Positions 34,008-48,100 of a DNA stretch of 64,000 nt are shown here, in pieces. The stretch is from contig NC_092649.1 of assembly GCF_032118995.1 (NCBI RefSeq), positions 29,340,927-29,404,926 of the forward strand, given 5' to 3'. Source of the DNA: Asterias amurensis (lineage: Eukaryota > Echinodermata > Asteroidea > Forcipulatida > Asteriidae). The number at the start of each line of letters is the position of its first letter. Position 1 is the first letter of the stretch. A program made the position numbers and the translations under genes. A model generated the notes under the pieces. It ran no database searches. It had not been told where the DNA came from and worked only from the letters and a program-made list of their open reading frames with translations.

Positions 34008-35372
34008 GCTGAAGTGAGCTTTTCAAATCAACAATAATATAAATCAACATTTTATAAGTTCATTTAGAGATTTCAAAACCAACGAAGTGCCTTCACCTGT
34101 TGAGTCTTTGTGAGTCTTTGTGGGCAACTTTGCAAAACAAAACCCACAGTCCACAGATAAATGTTCAGGTAGTGGGTACTTTTGGGCCAAGCTTTTCTTT
34201 GGTGGCGATGCACAAGTAATAAAGAAATCTAGCGGTCCACTTGTCTACGACATTCAGATTTCTGAGAAATTGTACTAAAAAAAGGATGCAATGATAACAA
34301 GAGAATACAATAAATTTGTGTAAAGCAGGGAATATCTCTTGAATAAATTCAACAGAAGTACAGAATGTTCCTGTCACTCCAATTTCTTGTCAACAGTCAT
34401 TCAAAATGCAAATCAATATTAGAAAGGAGTGTTTACAAGTTGGTATTGCAATGGATGTTAAATAAATAGCACATAAACCCTCCAATAAAATTCTAAAATA
34501 GAGCATTCAACCGAAGTCACACAACAGATTGCATGTTTTTAACTTCGGTCGAGAATTGACAACTGAAGTACTTCACAATGCTATACTTTGTGTAGTCTTG
34601 GTGCAAGAGGTTGTTAGTTATGCTATCGCAGGCCCCCGCTCCGATCCGCGGCGCGCACACTACCATCCAACAATAACTGGCGCTGTTGGTAAACTTCCAG
34701 AGCCCCTTTACACATCGCACTGACGGATTTCGTGGCTTCCAGAGGACGCCCTCTATCGGCAGTATAGACGAGACGTGTGTGTAGTGTTGAGTGTATGGTT
34801 TTACTAACTCAACAAGAACGTCTTGCACCAAGACTATACCAAGCCCAACATCATAAGGGTCGAAAAGTAAATTCTTTTAATAATATGCAAATTGACTGCT
34901 TTGCATAGGTCAATCTACAGTTTCAATCATGTGATCTACACTCATTCAAACATCTCCAATTGGAATTTGATCACACTTCTGTGAAAAGAAAACACAAATA
35001 TTCCCAGAAACGTAACAACTAATTCTGGCATAGTGTTCGTTCATACTCGGTCCGTTTTCAATTTGGCTGACACAACAGCAACCAATCATCGGTCCGGGAT
35101 TTTCTCAAATTTTCTCTCCCTTCCAAGCTCAATAGCTTTGGTTTTCAGACATAGACCTCTATCATGCTGCAACCATCTTGATTCTCTCCCATTCAAATCA
35201 ATGTAACCAAACCGAGGCTGGAAGTGCGAATAGTCTGGTTCCTTTTTGTACAATGAGTATTTGCATCTATTACTGCTGTTGGATACAGGGAACATGACCA
35301 AGATGGTGGCAGAATGCTAAAGGTCTATACACTGGGATGGGTGCCACCGTTGGCTGTTCACTCTGCTGAATC

Positions 35373-38300
35373 TTAGCTTGTTGAGGGTCCAGCTTCCTCA
35401 TGAGCTTGGTGTACACCCAGCTTGGACATTGAGATCCTTTCTATATCATCCAGACTGAGATTTGCAATGGTTGTTGAGAATTCCTGGTGGGATAATCAAG
35501 CAACAAAATCACAGAATAAGTTTCATATAATTACTCCAAAACATAAACTACACACAGACGAAGACACCTTATTACAAAGACAAACAAGTTATACAGTACA
35601 TCGGAATGTCCAGTCGGGCATTTTCAAATTATTGGGATTTCATCTGTTTATTAAAAAACAAAAACAGATGGGTGTTGAAGACATGTATTTGTGGTTTAAC
35701 TTTTACTTCATAAATACTGACAAAATAATCAACAGTTTGGGAACTAAGCACACTTTCTGCCTGATCTGATCATTTTTTACACTAGTGGGTAAGCTTCTGA
35801 ATGTCAAAGCGTGATATCATCCTAACCTTGACTACAGTTACAGTTTCCAAAAATGTGAAACGTTGTGATTTCTGACAAAGTAGTAAGTTGCAACTTCAAA
35901 TAACATGTGGTATTAAATACAGGGCACAGCGTTAAACACACCTTTGGTAATACTTTGCTTGTTTAAAGAAAAAATAATGAGCCCTTTGATCAATGCCCTC
36001 TAGGTATAAAGCGCTATGTAAGAGTTACATTATTTATGGATACAAGGGGTTGTTAGTTGAATATACAAAGTTTCTACTAACTTTTGGTTTTGTAAGTGGT
36101 AATCTGTAACTGCAAGTTTAGGTTACTGTCATCATTTTGATGTTCAAATTGATAAATAAAATTACTGAAAATCAAACTTGTTCAAGATGCGAACCTTTTT
36201 AAACTGTTCTAAGACTTTCTCTGCATCCGATGAAGTAAAGTGTCTATGTAGGAGGGTCTTTAAGGCATCCCATAATGCAGTTCCACCTCCTATTCGTGAG
36301 GTACTCGTTAGATCTAACGATACTTCTGGCCTTCGTATGACAAGATGGATTTTTGTATCTGGACCAATATTGTAATCACCTAAACATTGGCCATCTGTAT
36401 AAAGAAAACAAATTAAATTAAAATGTTAATAAAACATATCCAAATATTGTCGTCAATTCGTCATGTCAGTACAAAAGCTTCCCCTAAAATAGCACTTTTA
36501 CACAATACGCACAAGTTTGATGTCGAAACGATGTATCTTTGTTCAAATTAGCCCAGATGTACACAGAAAACAAGTACGCATCGAGATATAACGTTTCTGC
36601 AGAGTAGTACAACATTAAAGGCATACTGAGACAATTTACTGACCCTCCAACCCTCCATAGTTGTTACAGTACTACTTAGGGCCTCTATGGTTTATTAAAG
36701 ACACTGGACACTATTGGTAATTGCTCAAAATAATTGTTAGCATAAAAACTTACTTCTTGGCGATCAGTGGAGAGATGTTGATTGTATAAAACGTTGTGAG
36801 AAACGGCTCCCTCTGAAGTAACATTTATTTCGAGAAAGAAGTTATTGCTCACTAAAATATTTTAATTTGATTTTGAAACCTCAGAATTTGATTTCGAGGT
36901 CTCAAACTCGAGCATTTGAAAGTGAAAGCACACAACTTTGTGTGACAAGGGTGTTTTTACTTCCATTATTATCTCGCAACTTTGACAACCAATTGAGATA
37001 AATTTTCACAGGTTTGTTATTTTGCGCATATGTTGAGATACACCAAGTGAGAACTAACAATTACCGAATGTATCCAGTGTCTATAAAAAGCAATATCTTT
37101 TTCTGATCACCATCGGCGGAACATCAACAAGTAAATTAACTACTCTTCAAGTAAGGAGACTACTACTACATGTTAGTACCTGACAATGTTTTTCCTTTGA
37201 AGACGAGTCTCTGTTGATGCACTGGAACATCTAACTCTTTAGCCACCATTCGTTTAACGGACAGGATTGGTTCTGATGCTGTTACCTGTAAAACAAACCA
37301 ATGAATCTTTATACAGTTAATTAAATCAGGTTAAGTATTATGTTAGTGTTTTGTTTTTAAAGGCAAAGTATATCTTTAGTTTTTGAAACTTTTAACTTGT
37401 ATATGAGTGTGTGTACAATAGGCCTATAACTAACCTGTACAACTTTCATTTCAAAAGGTGGTTTTGAGCGTCAAAAATCTAGTGTCCACGCAGGAAGAAT
37501 ACTGAATCAACAATTGCAATACACAATCTGACAAATATTTCATAGATTTAAATTTGTTTCAATCCCTGTTTTGTGAAGTTAACCACATTCCATTAGTAAG
37601 ATGGGAATCGTTTCTCACAAAGCTACAGTGCTTCTTACTCTATAAGTTTTTAATGATCATTAATATTTGAAGTAATTAGTATTACCAACGATATACCCTA
37701 CCTATTTATGATAAAGAATGCCCAATATGTAAACATAAAAAGTTCATTGAGCATGAGGACAACAACTATGGTGTAGGCCTAGCCTAGAATAAAACAAAAT
37801 GTTTTGCCTCAGTTGTCAGTTGTCGAGGAAGTCAATCAGAGTTTATGTGTTTTGTGCAAGTGCAAGATGTTTACGTGGATCCTGTTATTTGTAGATCGAT
37901 CAATTTTAATTATAAATGGAAAACATGAAGAATTTAAGAACAGTATTTCAGCTTCGCAAGTTTAATACTGTAGTTTGTATAACTTAAAGTAGCCTCCATT
38001 GCCCCTGGTGCCCTGATCTTGCCCCCCCCCCCCTGGTGCCCCTTCATCATAAGTTTCCCATGGACTTTTAGAAGTGCCCTTTTCAACATGTAAATCTCTC
38101 TCTCAACAAACCCATGAACAAAGATAAAATCCCAGGTCTGTTCTTAATCTTGTTTGTTATTCTTTCTTAATCTTATTCTCGATCCCTTGACTTAACTTCT
38201 TCTTCTTCTTCCTTATTTTTAGTCTTTATACTTATAGGCCCTATATAAATAAGTTATATAAATATAAACTGTCTTAAAAATCTCATTTATAAAATACTAA

Positions 38301-38507
38301 ATAAAATAAGAGTGTTTAATTGTTTACTTATCAAATTAAGTTTATATTATTCTAGGTAGGCCTGCTGCATGGAATAATGAACTTGATTACCTCCATGATA
38401 ACAATAAAATTATAGCACAAGACGAATTAAAACCAAAAGCATTTACAACGTACCTCAACACGGCATTCCCTTCCTTGCGTTTGAAGAATCTTCACAATTA
38501 AAATCAT
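35373..38507 (-). CDS. UBL4A: Ubiquitin-like protein 4A (GET5 homologue)
   Basis: Part of the BAG6-GET4-UBL4A complex that hands tail-anchored membrane proteins to GET3/TRC40 and sorts mislocalised proteins in the cytosol. Coding exons on the minus strand are 38454-38507, 37180-37285, 36195-36394 and 35373-35483 (54, 106, 200 and 111 nt), giving exactly 156 residues; the human protein is 157. The N-terminal ubiquitin-like fold (residues 1 to about 75) reads MILIVKILQTQGRECRVE, then VHQQRLVFKGKTLS and DYNIGPDTKIHLVI. The C-terminal TUGS/dimerisation helices read LWDALKTLLHRHFTSSDAEK, then VLEQFKK and LSLDDIERIS, matching human UBL4A closely as recalled. There is no C-terminal diglycine, as expected for the family. 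It shares a 604-bp divergent promoter region with the receptor at 39112. Introns carry inverted-repeat elements at 36695 and 37357. Confidence 0.94.
36695..37087. repeat. TTAA-flanked inverted-repeat element (MITE), family A
   Basis: Starts TTAAAGACACTGGACACTAT and ends in the inverted TATCCAGTGTCTATAAA. It shares GAGAAACGGCTCCCTCTGAA and the TTCGAGAAAGAAGTTA block with other copies. It lies in a UBL4A intron. Confidence 0.8.
37357..37706. repeat. TTAA-type inverted-repeat element (MITE), family D
   Basis: Left end TTAAAGGCAAAGTATATCTT, right end ACCAACGATATACCCTACCT, imperfect inverted repeats. The interior has CGTTTCTCACAAAGCTACAG, a short echo of family A in reverse. It lies in a UBL4A intron. 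Confidence 0.65.
37988..38105. repeat. Dispersed GTGCCCTT-type repeat, copy 1
   Basis: Carries GCCTCCATTGCCCCTGGTGC, a C-run and AGAAGTGCCCTTTTCAACAT. A related copy at about 43150-43290 repeats GCCTCCATTCCCCCTGG and GTGCCCTT several times. Family and class unknown. Confidence 0.5.
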
Positions 38508-39111
38508 TTCTGTTTACTTAAATTCTACGATGCTTGCACTGATGATGAAGGTTACAAATTAAATACAAAATATGATAGTCACTTCCAGTAAACCTTTCTG
38601 AGTCTCTGGCCACGAATTATATCATATTGAGATGTGAGAACTTCGGAAGTTATTGACACTTGTTTGTGCATGCTACTAGACTCAGCATTTGGTCATTCAG
38701 CAATCCGCCATGTTTATCATAAACTTCACCCTAGTCGCCCACACGATGCGGTAAATATTTTTGCACATTAGACGTGCTGCGCGCTAGTCTTCTGTTCAAG
38801 GCAATTATATTATAGTATCGTCGTCACCGCGACAAACATTTTTAATACAAGTCTACATACGACTTGATTACAAGTCTACATGTTTGCGTATACGTCCCGC
38901 GTAGGTCGTATGGCCATCCATATTGGGGTGTCGAGTACTTTCTCATCTCACCACATGAAGCTATAGCAAGGTGGCTGCTTTATTTTGTCCAATTTCATAA
39001 GAATTTTCTCTGGATAAGTCGGTACAACAACAGACTCTTCTTCCAGAGTCATGATGTGCCAACTTTAGACGTTGACGGCTGAACCAAACAGGTTTCTCAA
39101 TCTCGTTTAAA
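38508..39111. promoter_or_regulatory. Shared divergent promoter region, UBL4A / IL-17R-like
   Basis: Only 604 bases separate the two start codons, so both 5' UTRs and core promoters must lie here unless untranslated exons lie further off. It is moderately GC-richer near 38740-38930, with CG dinucleotides and a duplicated ACAAGTCTACAT near 38847 and 38870. No clear TATA box. Confidence 0.5.
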
Positions 39112-42100
39112 ATGGCTAGTAAATCGTCTGCAGTGACCGCAACATTCCTGCACTCATTGTTCATGCAAAGTCTATTGTTTTCTTTTGTGAGAAGTGATGA
39201 GGCTGCTTGTGCCAACTTCTGTCCACCAGTGGTAAGTACATCGTCGTAATCGGATTATTTGTACACATTCATTGTGTTGTGCTACTACTGCTATTATGGC
39301 ACAATTTCCTAACTAAATAAAGCCTGTATCGAGTTACTGCGTAGTCAGGTGACGTAGTTAATAGTGAAAAAACTTGCCATTGCATTGAGGAAAAAGGCAA
39401 GCACAGCGCTGTGAGAGTGCGATGACTGTAAAAAAAAAAGCTGATAAGTGATAACCAGCCAAAATCCCATCAAGTTTACAATACATTGTTGCAACTAATC
39501 ATTACTGATAGTGATAGTGCCTGCCCCTTTTTCTTCTGTTTAGCAAAGAAATTTGCTGAGCAGTGTTTTCTAGAAATTGGGCCCTGCCCAAATTACCGAT
39601 GCATGCCACTGGTTGCACTAAAAACCAGTTGCCAGTACATTTGGGGGGGGGGGTGTCACACCACTGATTTGTGCACATATCTCGATAGACTGTGCAAGTC
39701 TTGCGCGCACCGGAGCGAGACACGACAGACGAAAAACTTGCTTTATATCAAATCAAATCTTTGCTTTAAATTATTCCAAATACCGCATATGAACAACAAA
39801 AATACTCATTAGAGCTTGTTTAATTTAGTTTTAGCTTTTTAAACATTTATGCAATTAATCGGTTATATGTATAGACAAAAGGAAAATTCTGGGACAAGGA
39901 TGTTTATTTGATCTTAAATTTTTTTTAGACCCTGTTGCAAATCTATGCCCGATTGTGAAATTATCAAAAGCTGGGTTTACGCGGACGCACAATTTTCGTG
40001 GGGGGGGGGGAGATTTGAAAAATCTCACGCATAGCTGGCCTCTGGACTTGGCATCTCTGGTGGACTAGGGGGTTCTGAGAGGGGTGGGGCTACTGTGCAA
40101 TAGGGGGTTCTGAGAGGGGTGGGGCTACTGTGCAATAGGGGGTTCTGAGAGGGGTGGGGCTACTGTGCAACAGGGGGTTATGAGAGGGGTGGGGCTACTC
40201 CCCCTCTGGTTATGTCATTGACACATGCTGACTCATAAAAAGCCTGTCCTGCAAAGAGGTAAAAATCACAATTTGTCTCAAAGTGTGGTTTGTAAACAAA
40301 AATTTTTCCAAGAGAATGTCAGTGTCACATAAAATGACAAAAAAAAGATGTCATTTGGGGGAATTTTGACAAAAACGTGTATTGCTGTGTCAATGCACTT
40401 TGTACTTCCACAGCATATTGTGGAATTAAACAATAAATTGTGCATAGTTGTACCATCCCCAGAAGACATTTTCTTGGCTGCTTGTAAGCAGAATGTTTTG
40501 CTTTTAAACACATTTCTGCTTAGAAAAAGATTGCAAAATTCAGGTCACATGAATGTGACATATTTAGCCCAGGTTGGACTCCTCCATTACATACCAGGGC
40601 TAATGATGCTTTTTGCAGACCTAATCACAATTTTGTGGAACTTACTACTTTTGTGCTGGGGTTCAGTCAGGATTTCTGAGATATTCACACACAGGGTTAT
40701 TAGTATTATTTATATTTTTAAAAGGATATCGTTGTCACAATAAAAGACTAACATGTGCCTCCCATTTTGCTCAAAACAATTGAAACATTCAAAAAATATT
40801 TTGAGTTTGAACATTTCTGTTTAGTGCCGATATCAAAGCTTACATGTAAACCCAGTAGACAAATGAGACAAGTAACCTAAGTATTCTTTCGATGCTTGTT
40901 CAAAATCAAAACACTTATTAAAATGTGTGGGCCTACTTATTTTGATTCAGATCATCTTTTTCCATTTGACTCTGGTCTTGTATATGTACACAACATTTGT
41001 CAAGTAAAATCTTAGAGCAACAACCCATCATCCATGTGGTCTTGTGGATACTACTACTATATATAAAGAAAGGACAGAGACCTCTATCCCCTACCCTACC
41101 CACCTAAATTTGAGCCCTGTGGATTTACAGACTCTCTGGCAGAGGCAGTTCCTCTATGGTTCCTCTCTGTGCATAGAGCAAGCACTGTTGTGACCTTCAG
41201 TACTAATGGATTATAACCTGTCTATGGAGCTGTTTACAACCGCAAAGAGTAAAAGGGAAAGTCCCATTTCTTTACCTTGGAGTGGCACTGATCATGGTAC
41301 AGGCTGTTTTGAACAAACCTAATGGCTGTTGCCATGGAGTGCAAATAATTTAGTGGGTGAAAGTTTGGCTATGTTGTTACTAACTTATTGACAATTCTGG
41401 GAAACTAAGCTTGCTTGGGCCGGGAAACAATAGAAAACAACTTCCTGATGCAACATCAATTATAAATGTAGATCACAGAATACAGGGTTGAATATGGGAC
41501 GTAAAGCCGTTGGTCCCGTGTGTTGTGTAACGCATAGAACCCAGTGTACTCATCGAAAAGAGAAGGGGTTAGCCCTGGTGTTAGCCCTGAATGCGCCGTA
41601 AATTGATTGACACATGTAGATCATTGAGTTTGAAGGTGCACCCTTTGTATTTTTAGAGGAAGGGTACATGTACACATATCAAAATTGGCTCTAAGTCTGC
41701 TATGTCCTCTTGAGGCAGTGGCATAATGATACATTTTACACTAGTATAGCGACCCCCCCCCCTTTTCTGCTTGTTACCCCAAAATCAGAAGGGGGTGCTA
41801 TACTAGTGTACATTTGTGCAAGTTTGGATGTCACCTTTAAGGGGAGGGGGGGGGTAAAGTTTTTGAAATTTTGTTATGGGGGGGGGGGAATCCTCTCCCT
41901 GGTCCCAAGCAGGGTGAGCACTGAAAATCCATAAATTTGTGTATGCTGGTAAAACAGGAACTAGTCTTGTTTTTTTGTCTGAGATGTAGTTACTATGTCA
42001 ATGCTAAACTACCAAGTACTGTATATTGTAGATAGTATAAATAGTTGTTTTAAAAAGTGGCTGTTTCCTTTGACTATAAACTGCTGACAATTTCTGGCTA

Positions 42101-45100
42101 ATCCAGGCGCAAAGTATGTTAACTTAAATGTGTGCATACTGAAAACTAAGAAGCTTGTTTCAACAATGATCATTGGAATGGACACAGGCTTATTTTGAAT
42201 ACAACTGGTACATTTGATTTGGTTTTTTTTAAACTTCTATCCATTCTCAAATTTACATCAAAAATGCCTGGAAACATTTACTGTTTTTTTTTCATTGATG
42301 TGTTGTTAATATTTGAATGAAATTTGAGGGAAATAAGGAAATGTATAACAAATGTATTAAGTCAAAAGGTGACTGTAGGAAATTGGTTTCCTGTCAAATG
42401 CCACAATGCTAATCATTCAATTCATAAACATATCCTGTTTTCATGGCATGAATCTTTTTATCCATGTAAAATTACAACTATGGTGAGCAAAACCTAACTA
42501 AAATACAGTAAGACAAAAAAAGGAGAATTTCTGTGTCCAGTTACCTGACTGATCTTACCTTCATGCAGCAAACCTATACCATTTAGTTGGCTTTAAAAAA
42601 CACAATAATAAACAAACAAATACATAAATAAACATGTAATGCCCTGGACAAAATGTCTGACTTTGACCAACTTAAGATAAATGATCTAAATTAGCTTCAC
42701 AGGTTTGCACAATCTGTAAGTTGCAAAATCACCCATAATTCTTTCATCAAGTAAATTTAATAATATAAAATTCACTTAACAGTTTTGCATTACAGTAACA
42801 CCAACAATAACGGTCATCATGTGATTGGTCTACGATGTACACTCCTTGATTTAGATTAGGACAACACATTCCAAATCATGCTTACATAACTTGTTTCATA
42901 AATTAAGTTTTTTTAAAAACAGTTTCTTTGTATTTGATTGTTTTTCTTCAGGGTTTTGTGGATGGATGGGAAACTACATGCCACCTACAACAGTCAACCA
43001 GTATGTACCAACACCTAGTCTTGTTTCAAGACGCTGTTATTCACTATCACTCAACTATTGCGATCCCCCGCTCCACTTTTCCTAAGTTGTGGACATTGCT
43101 TTGGTGCCCTTAACCATGTCCAGGTCTGACTGATACTTCTCGGAGGCAACAAAGGTGGTTGCCTCCATTCCCCCTGGTCACTGCCTTGGTGCCCTTGAAA
43201 TTCTCAAGTAGAAATTTACAATTTCCTCATAGGGTGCCCTTTGCCAAAGAGAAAATGCCTAGGTGCCCTTGCCCTTTCATAAAAAGAAGCATACAGGCCT
43301 GCATGTTCTTTCCCTCATTTTGTGTATCTCCATGCTCATACATTGGGCTAAAAATGCCCTGCCCACATTACATGGTTACAAGTCATAATTTGTACTATGC
43401 CTGTACACAGTGTTTAACACGAAAACATTTTTAAAAACCAATGATAGATATTTTCTTGTTCTGTTACAATCAGCCAACTGTGTAGACTCAGAGGTCAGGG
43501 ACGTACCGTCTGCTCCAAGCAAGCTCATAGTTGATGATTTTGTTTATGAAACCCAAGGCACCAGGTTACTTGCTTTGAATATCACTTGGGTGCTTCCTAT
43601 TACTGGTATGTATGTCATCATTTCCATTTGGTGCTTTATAGTGCCATCATCCCCACCCCAACCAACTCCTACCCCAACCCCACCCACACTCCCACCCCCA
43701 CCCACTTTGGGGGGGGGGGGTTAGTGGGTAGAATTTGATATTGTGTTGAAAAACTTTGGATTCCCTGGCAGCTCGGGCTGTATTGCTCAATTAGGAGCTG
43801 AGAAAGATTACAGGAATGTTTAATGGCCCAATGAACAGGGTGCTATATGTAAAGTTCATTGATTCATGATTGTAAAATGTGCTACATAAGAATTAGTTTA
43901 AACTATCACAAACTTGTTATTAAGAACTAGTTACTATTGTTATTTAACCTAAGTTCTTTTGCTCCATTGTTCAATAAAGATGGACTTGACTAATGAAACC
44001 ACTTTGTCCCAAAAGTTCTTTAAACACAAGATTTTAAAGCTAAAGAATGCCAAGAATCGTTTGACCAAATGAAACAAAATCAAATCAAATGAACTGACAG
44101 GAATTTGAAACTGAATTATGCATATGTCATTATTGTTTTGATGCAGGGAATTACACTGGACTTGAAGGTTTCTACGTAGATGTCATTAAAACAAGCTATC
44201 CAGTTGGCTACTATGAATGCAATGGAATCCGCTTTGATCGTCCGCTCACAATGTCAACATCCTTTGAATCTGAGGTGAGACGCAAATCATGTCAAAATCA
44301 AACAGCACAGTTGGATTCAAATAATATGAGCGTAAAAAGCAGCACAAAGGGTTTGCGTAACCTGACACTACAAGCAGTACCCCAAGTCCTAAATAAAGAT
44401 ATAGCACAAACAAGGGGAAACTGCCTTTGAAATTTGTTAACCGTAACTTGCTCTGATTAATGTGCATGGTAGGAGATTTTGTGGCCCCGGAAATTAAAGA
44501 TTGTCTATTCACGTGTCACAAGAGATTTCCTAGGAATACCTGCCATTCTATTGTTATTCCATCTGAAGAAGAAGAAGAAAGAGTCGTATAGTCATGATAG
44601 TATAAGATGCTGGGCGTGGTATAATAAGTCGGTATGTAATTGATAACTAATTCTTAATGCTTTCTTTGCAGATTGTATTCCATTTTTCCTGTTTGCGGAA
44701 CATTAAAGTGGACAGCCATTACAGTATTGAGATAACATCAATTGGGTCAAAACAATCCATTAAACGAGATGATTATCACACATCAAGTAAGTAGGCCTTT
44801 TTATAGTCTCCTAATTTGTCTGCTTACTCTAGATTTAGTAATTATGGAGATTGAATCGTCATCTGTTGATATGAAGAAAGGGGGTCATCTCAAAAGGTGT
44901 TGAAATGATGACACAAATGTAAAATTTCCGATATGACCAGTGTAGTATCTTGCCTATTAGACAGGGCCTTGAATGTCAACTCGTTTATTGACGTCATCCG
45001 ACGTGAAAGTGTAAGGAAGGACATGTAGCATTAACTATAAATATTAATGTGTAAAGCTTTCATTGTTTTATTTCCAATCTAGGTTGTGCAAAAGTACCAG

Positions 45101-48100
45101 GAGTTGGAGGGTGTCCCTTGGTCAATGGTAAGTGTGTATCAATTATTACCAATCTTATCAATCCAAATATTTTGATGAGGTGATCCCTTGGCTGCCGTTT
45201 CCCAGGTTACATTGCAAACTTGGGTGCGATTCCTGTCAATATGGCAGCCAAAGGTTTTAGGGTTTCTGACTGCCCCCCCCCCACAAAAAAGAAGAAGATC
45301 CCTGCCCCCTCCCCCAAACAAAGATAATATGACAAAATAGAGAGACCACCATTACAGCTAGATAGCTCATTTGGTAGAGCACTTGCGCAGTAATCTGCAT
45401 GTCAGGTTCATATCCCATGCTAGTCAATTTGTCTTAGTTCGACCAAAATTGAAGTAAAAAAAAAACCTTGCATTCATTCCTTGAAAAAAAAAAGTATTTT
45501 GAGAAAATAAAGTTCTAAGAGATGTACACTAATGTTTTAGGTTCCATGGAGCTCTAAATAGTTGATTTGGTCAATGAAGTTTTACAGCAGTAAGGCGTAG
45601 TCAGGATCCCTGTTCAGTTATGGCTTATTGAATCTCAATAAATTCTGCATTTTGTTTTGATCATAGATTTTTCTAAATCCTTGAATCTTCTATTTGTGCA
45701 AATTTTTCTTCACAGAACCAGCGGAGGAATGGAAACCTTCAGAGGTACCAACCGTCATAGTGTTTGGAAACACTGTGTCTGTTTCGTTCAGTACATATAC
45801 AGGGGATAAGTGGATAACCTACAAGATTAATCTACAACCCTGTAATGGAAGCCCAACTCCCGCAGCACTATCTCAAATTGTCAGCACCAATGGCTCTGTA
45901 AGTTTTTGTCTTGGCTGAAAGAACCTGCCCAAAGGTGGTCTAAAATAATGGTGGGGTGTCATGGCCGAGTGGATAACACCAAACTCAAACTCTTGGGTTT
46001 CTGTTTGAGTCCCCGTCATGACACTTGTGTCCCTGAGAAAGACACTTGACTAATATTGCTACTCTCCACCCAGGGGTAAATGGGTACCTGTGAGTGCACA
46101 GATGGTTCTTGTGATGGGTTTAGCTTAGGATCACATACATAACTTGTTTCACAGGCTGTATTACTCCTGAGGGAGCTGATATGGTTTTAGGAATGAATAA
46201 AGGCCAAGCGATCAGGATTAATACTGATTGAAGTACTTTGAGATGCCCTTTGGGTGTGTGAAGCTCGGTAAAAACCGATTATCATCATTATTATTATTAC
46301 AAATGTTGATATGTATGAGTGCATTATCACAGACTATTTTTCTTTTCAGACTGGAAGATACTCCTATGTGTTAAAGGATGTACCACCAGGCTGTTATAGT
46401 GCACGCGTAAGTAGCACATTTTTGCAAACCATGTAAATTTCATATGAAATCTCGGTTTTCAACCTGTCTGGGCTTGAACGCATAACAGTCCTCTTTCATT
46501 TCCATAAGAGAGTTTCAACTGCTCACACATGGTGCGTTCGTTTAGCTTCCCTGGGTTGACCCCAGTTTTCCCCCGTCTGTTCAAATAGCTTTGACGGGGC
46601 TCACCCGGGTCAGCCCCCAGTGCCCTGCTTGTGGAGTGGGTCACTTGGGGGTGACCCACTCCACATGTCAGAGGTTATGTAACCAGCAGACTAATCCTGT
46701 TTTATAGAAAATATATGTGCCATGACATTGTAGGTTACCCTCTACCAGAGGCAAAATGGGGGAATCGTTGATGGACGTCCAGTTCGGTCTGCACCTTTCA
46801 ATATTACCAGAGTGACAGTCAGGCCGACTGAGGAACCAACAACTTCACCTGACAATAAAGGTAACTTGTTTTTGTTTACAAATTATTTTATCGCATTAAA
46901 AGCCTTTTTTTAAAGGAAAGTTAAAAGTGAGAAAAAAAACTCCATCATATAGTTTTTCAAAAGACACCTTAGCTTAATGCAATTTGTTCAAGTCATAGCT
47001 GGTTTTTGTTAACTGAAAATAAAAACAAATGGTGCTCACAAAAAAAATGTGCAACCATAGACCAAACAGCTTGTATTGGGCATTCATTTTCCAACTACCA
47101 CCTATGTCGCTGCGCGGACGGCAGCGCTAACGCACCAGTGTGCCTTTTCCATTCACAATATAAAATAAAAAGTATGTTTTACTATAATTAATTTTGTCCT
47201 AGTTAAGGGCCTACTGGACTTAATGTGTTACATCCAAGAAAAATTATGCACTAGACCTTTCTTGTTATGAGGTTCATCAGTTTTTTGAACAAGTGACTGT
47301 AAAATGTCTTTCCAAATATGTTTAGTGATTTTACAAAAACCTTTACTATGTTTTTGGTGCAGTTATCAGAACTTCATCTCAGAAACCAGGAGGACTCGCA
47401 ACAACAGCCGATGTTGTTAAAAACACTGTTAATATTTTAAGTATTTCTATTCTAAACTAGAACTACTCTTGAAGTATTTTTAAAGGATTATGACATGATT
47501 AATATTTGGAGGAGTAAATTACACTCAGTAGTTTTCCCGAAACACCATTCAACCAACATGTACAATCTTTGGCAAATTCCACTGGCTCACTTATAAATTT
47601 GAAACGACAGAAAACTGTTAGTGCCTCGCATTTCACTCACCTAAACTTCCACATAGTTTCTGCATATGATGGAATGTTTTGGCCACTAAATGTGTCACAC
47701 TTGATGCTTATTGCAAATGAGAATACTTTAAAGCAATAGTGACCAATTTATCAACTTAAAATAGTGCAATGAGAAGTTGGAAAATCTTGGTACGTAGAGT
47801 GTGATATGGGACCATGCAATGCTTTAATATCACACTGTTGTTGCCATGGATCGTCCAATCAGAATGAAAGATTCAAGTTTCTTGATAACACATAATGCAA
47901 ACCAGAAGTACCAAGAAACAAATCAGTTGATGTGACAACTTGTAAAGGATTTATTTGTATATTTATTTGTGTAATTATTTATTTATTATGCCAGAGGAAA
48001 AACCGGATCCGAAATCCGCCTCGAAGACATTGTTACTAAAAGGACTGATCGGAGCAGGAGTTGGCGTAGCAGTGGCTCTACTTCTCCTGCTTACCTTCGT

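Larger units (their letters stand above)
32927..35372. other. Convergent 3' region between the MCT-like gene and UBL4A
   Basis: Holds both 3' UTRs. A family A inverted-repeat element occupies 33034-33415. An AATAAA at 34002-34007 could end the MCT-like transcript. GC-richer sequence at 34620-34760 has short open frames on both strands but no recognisable product. Otherwise AT-rich and unremarkable. Confidence 0.5.

Noticed and set aside
28179-40205. Possible CRISPR arrays at the two tandem repeats (28179 and 40067)
   Set aside because: Units are directly adjacent with no unique spacers, and the setting is an animal nuclear genome.
40348-40743. 131-codon plus frame in receptor intron 1
   Set aside because: Hydrophobic but unlike any family I know, no supporting splice sites or phase with neighbouring exons; probably a chance frame in repeat-like DNA.
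47395-47470. Possible additional receptor exon near 47.4 kb
   Set aside because: Exons 9 and 10 already join in phase, and the sequence here contains early stops in the needed frame.
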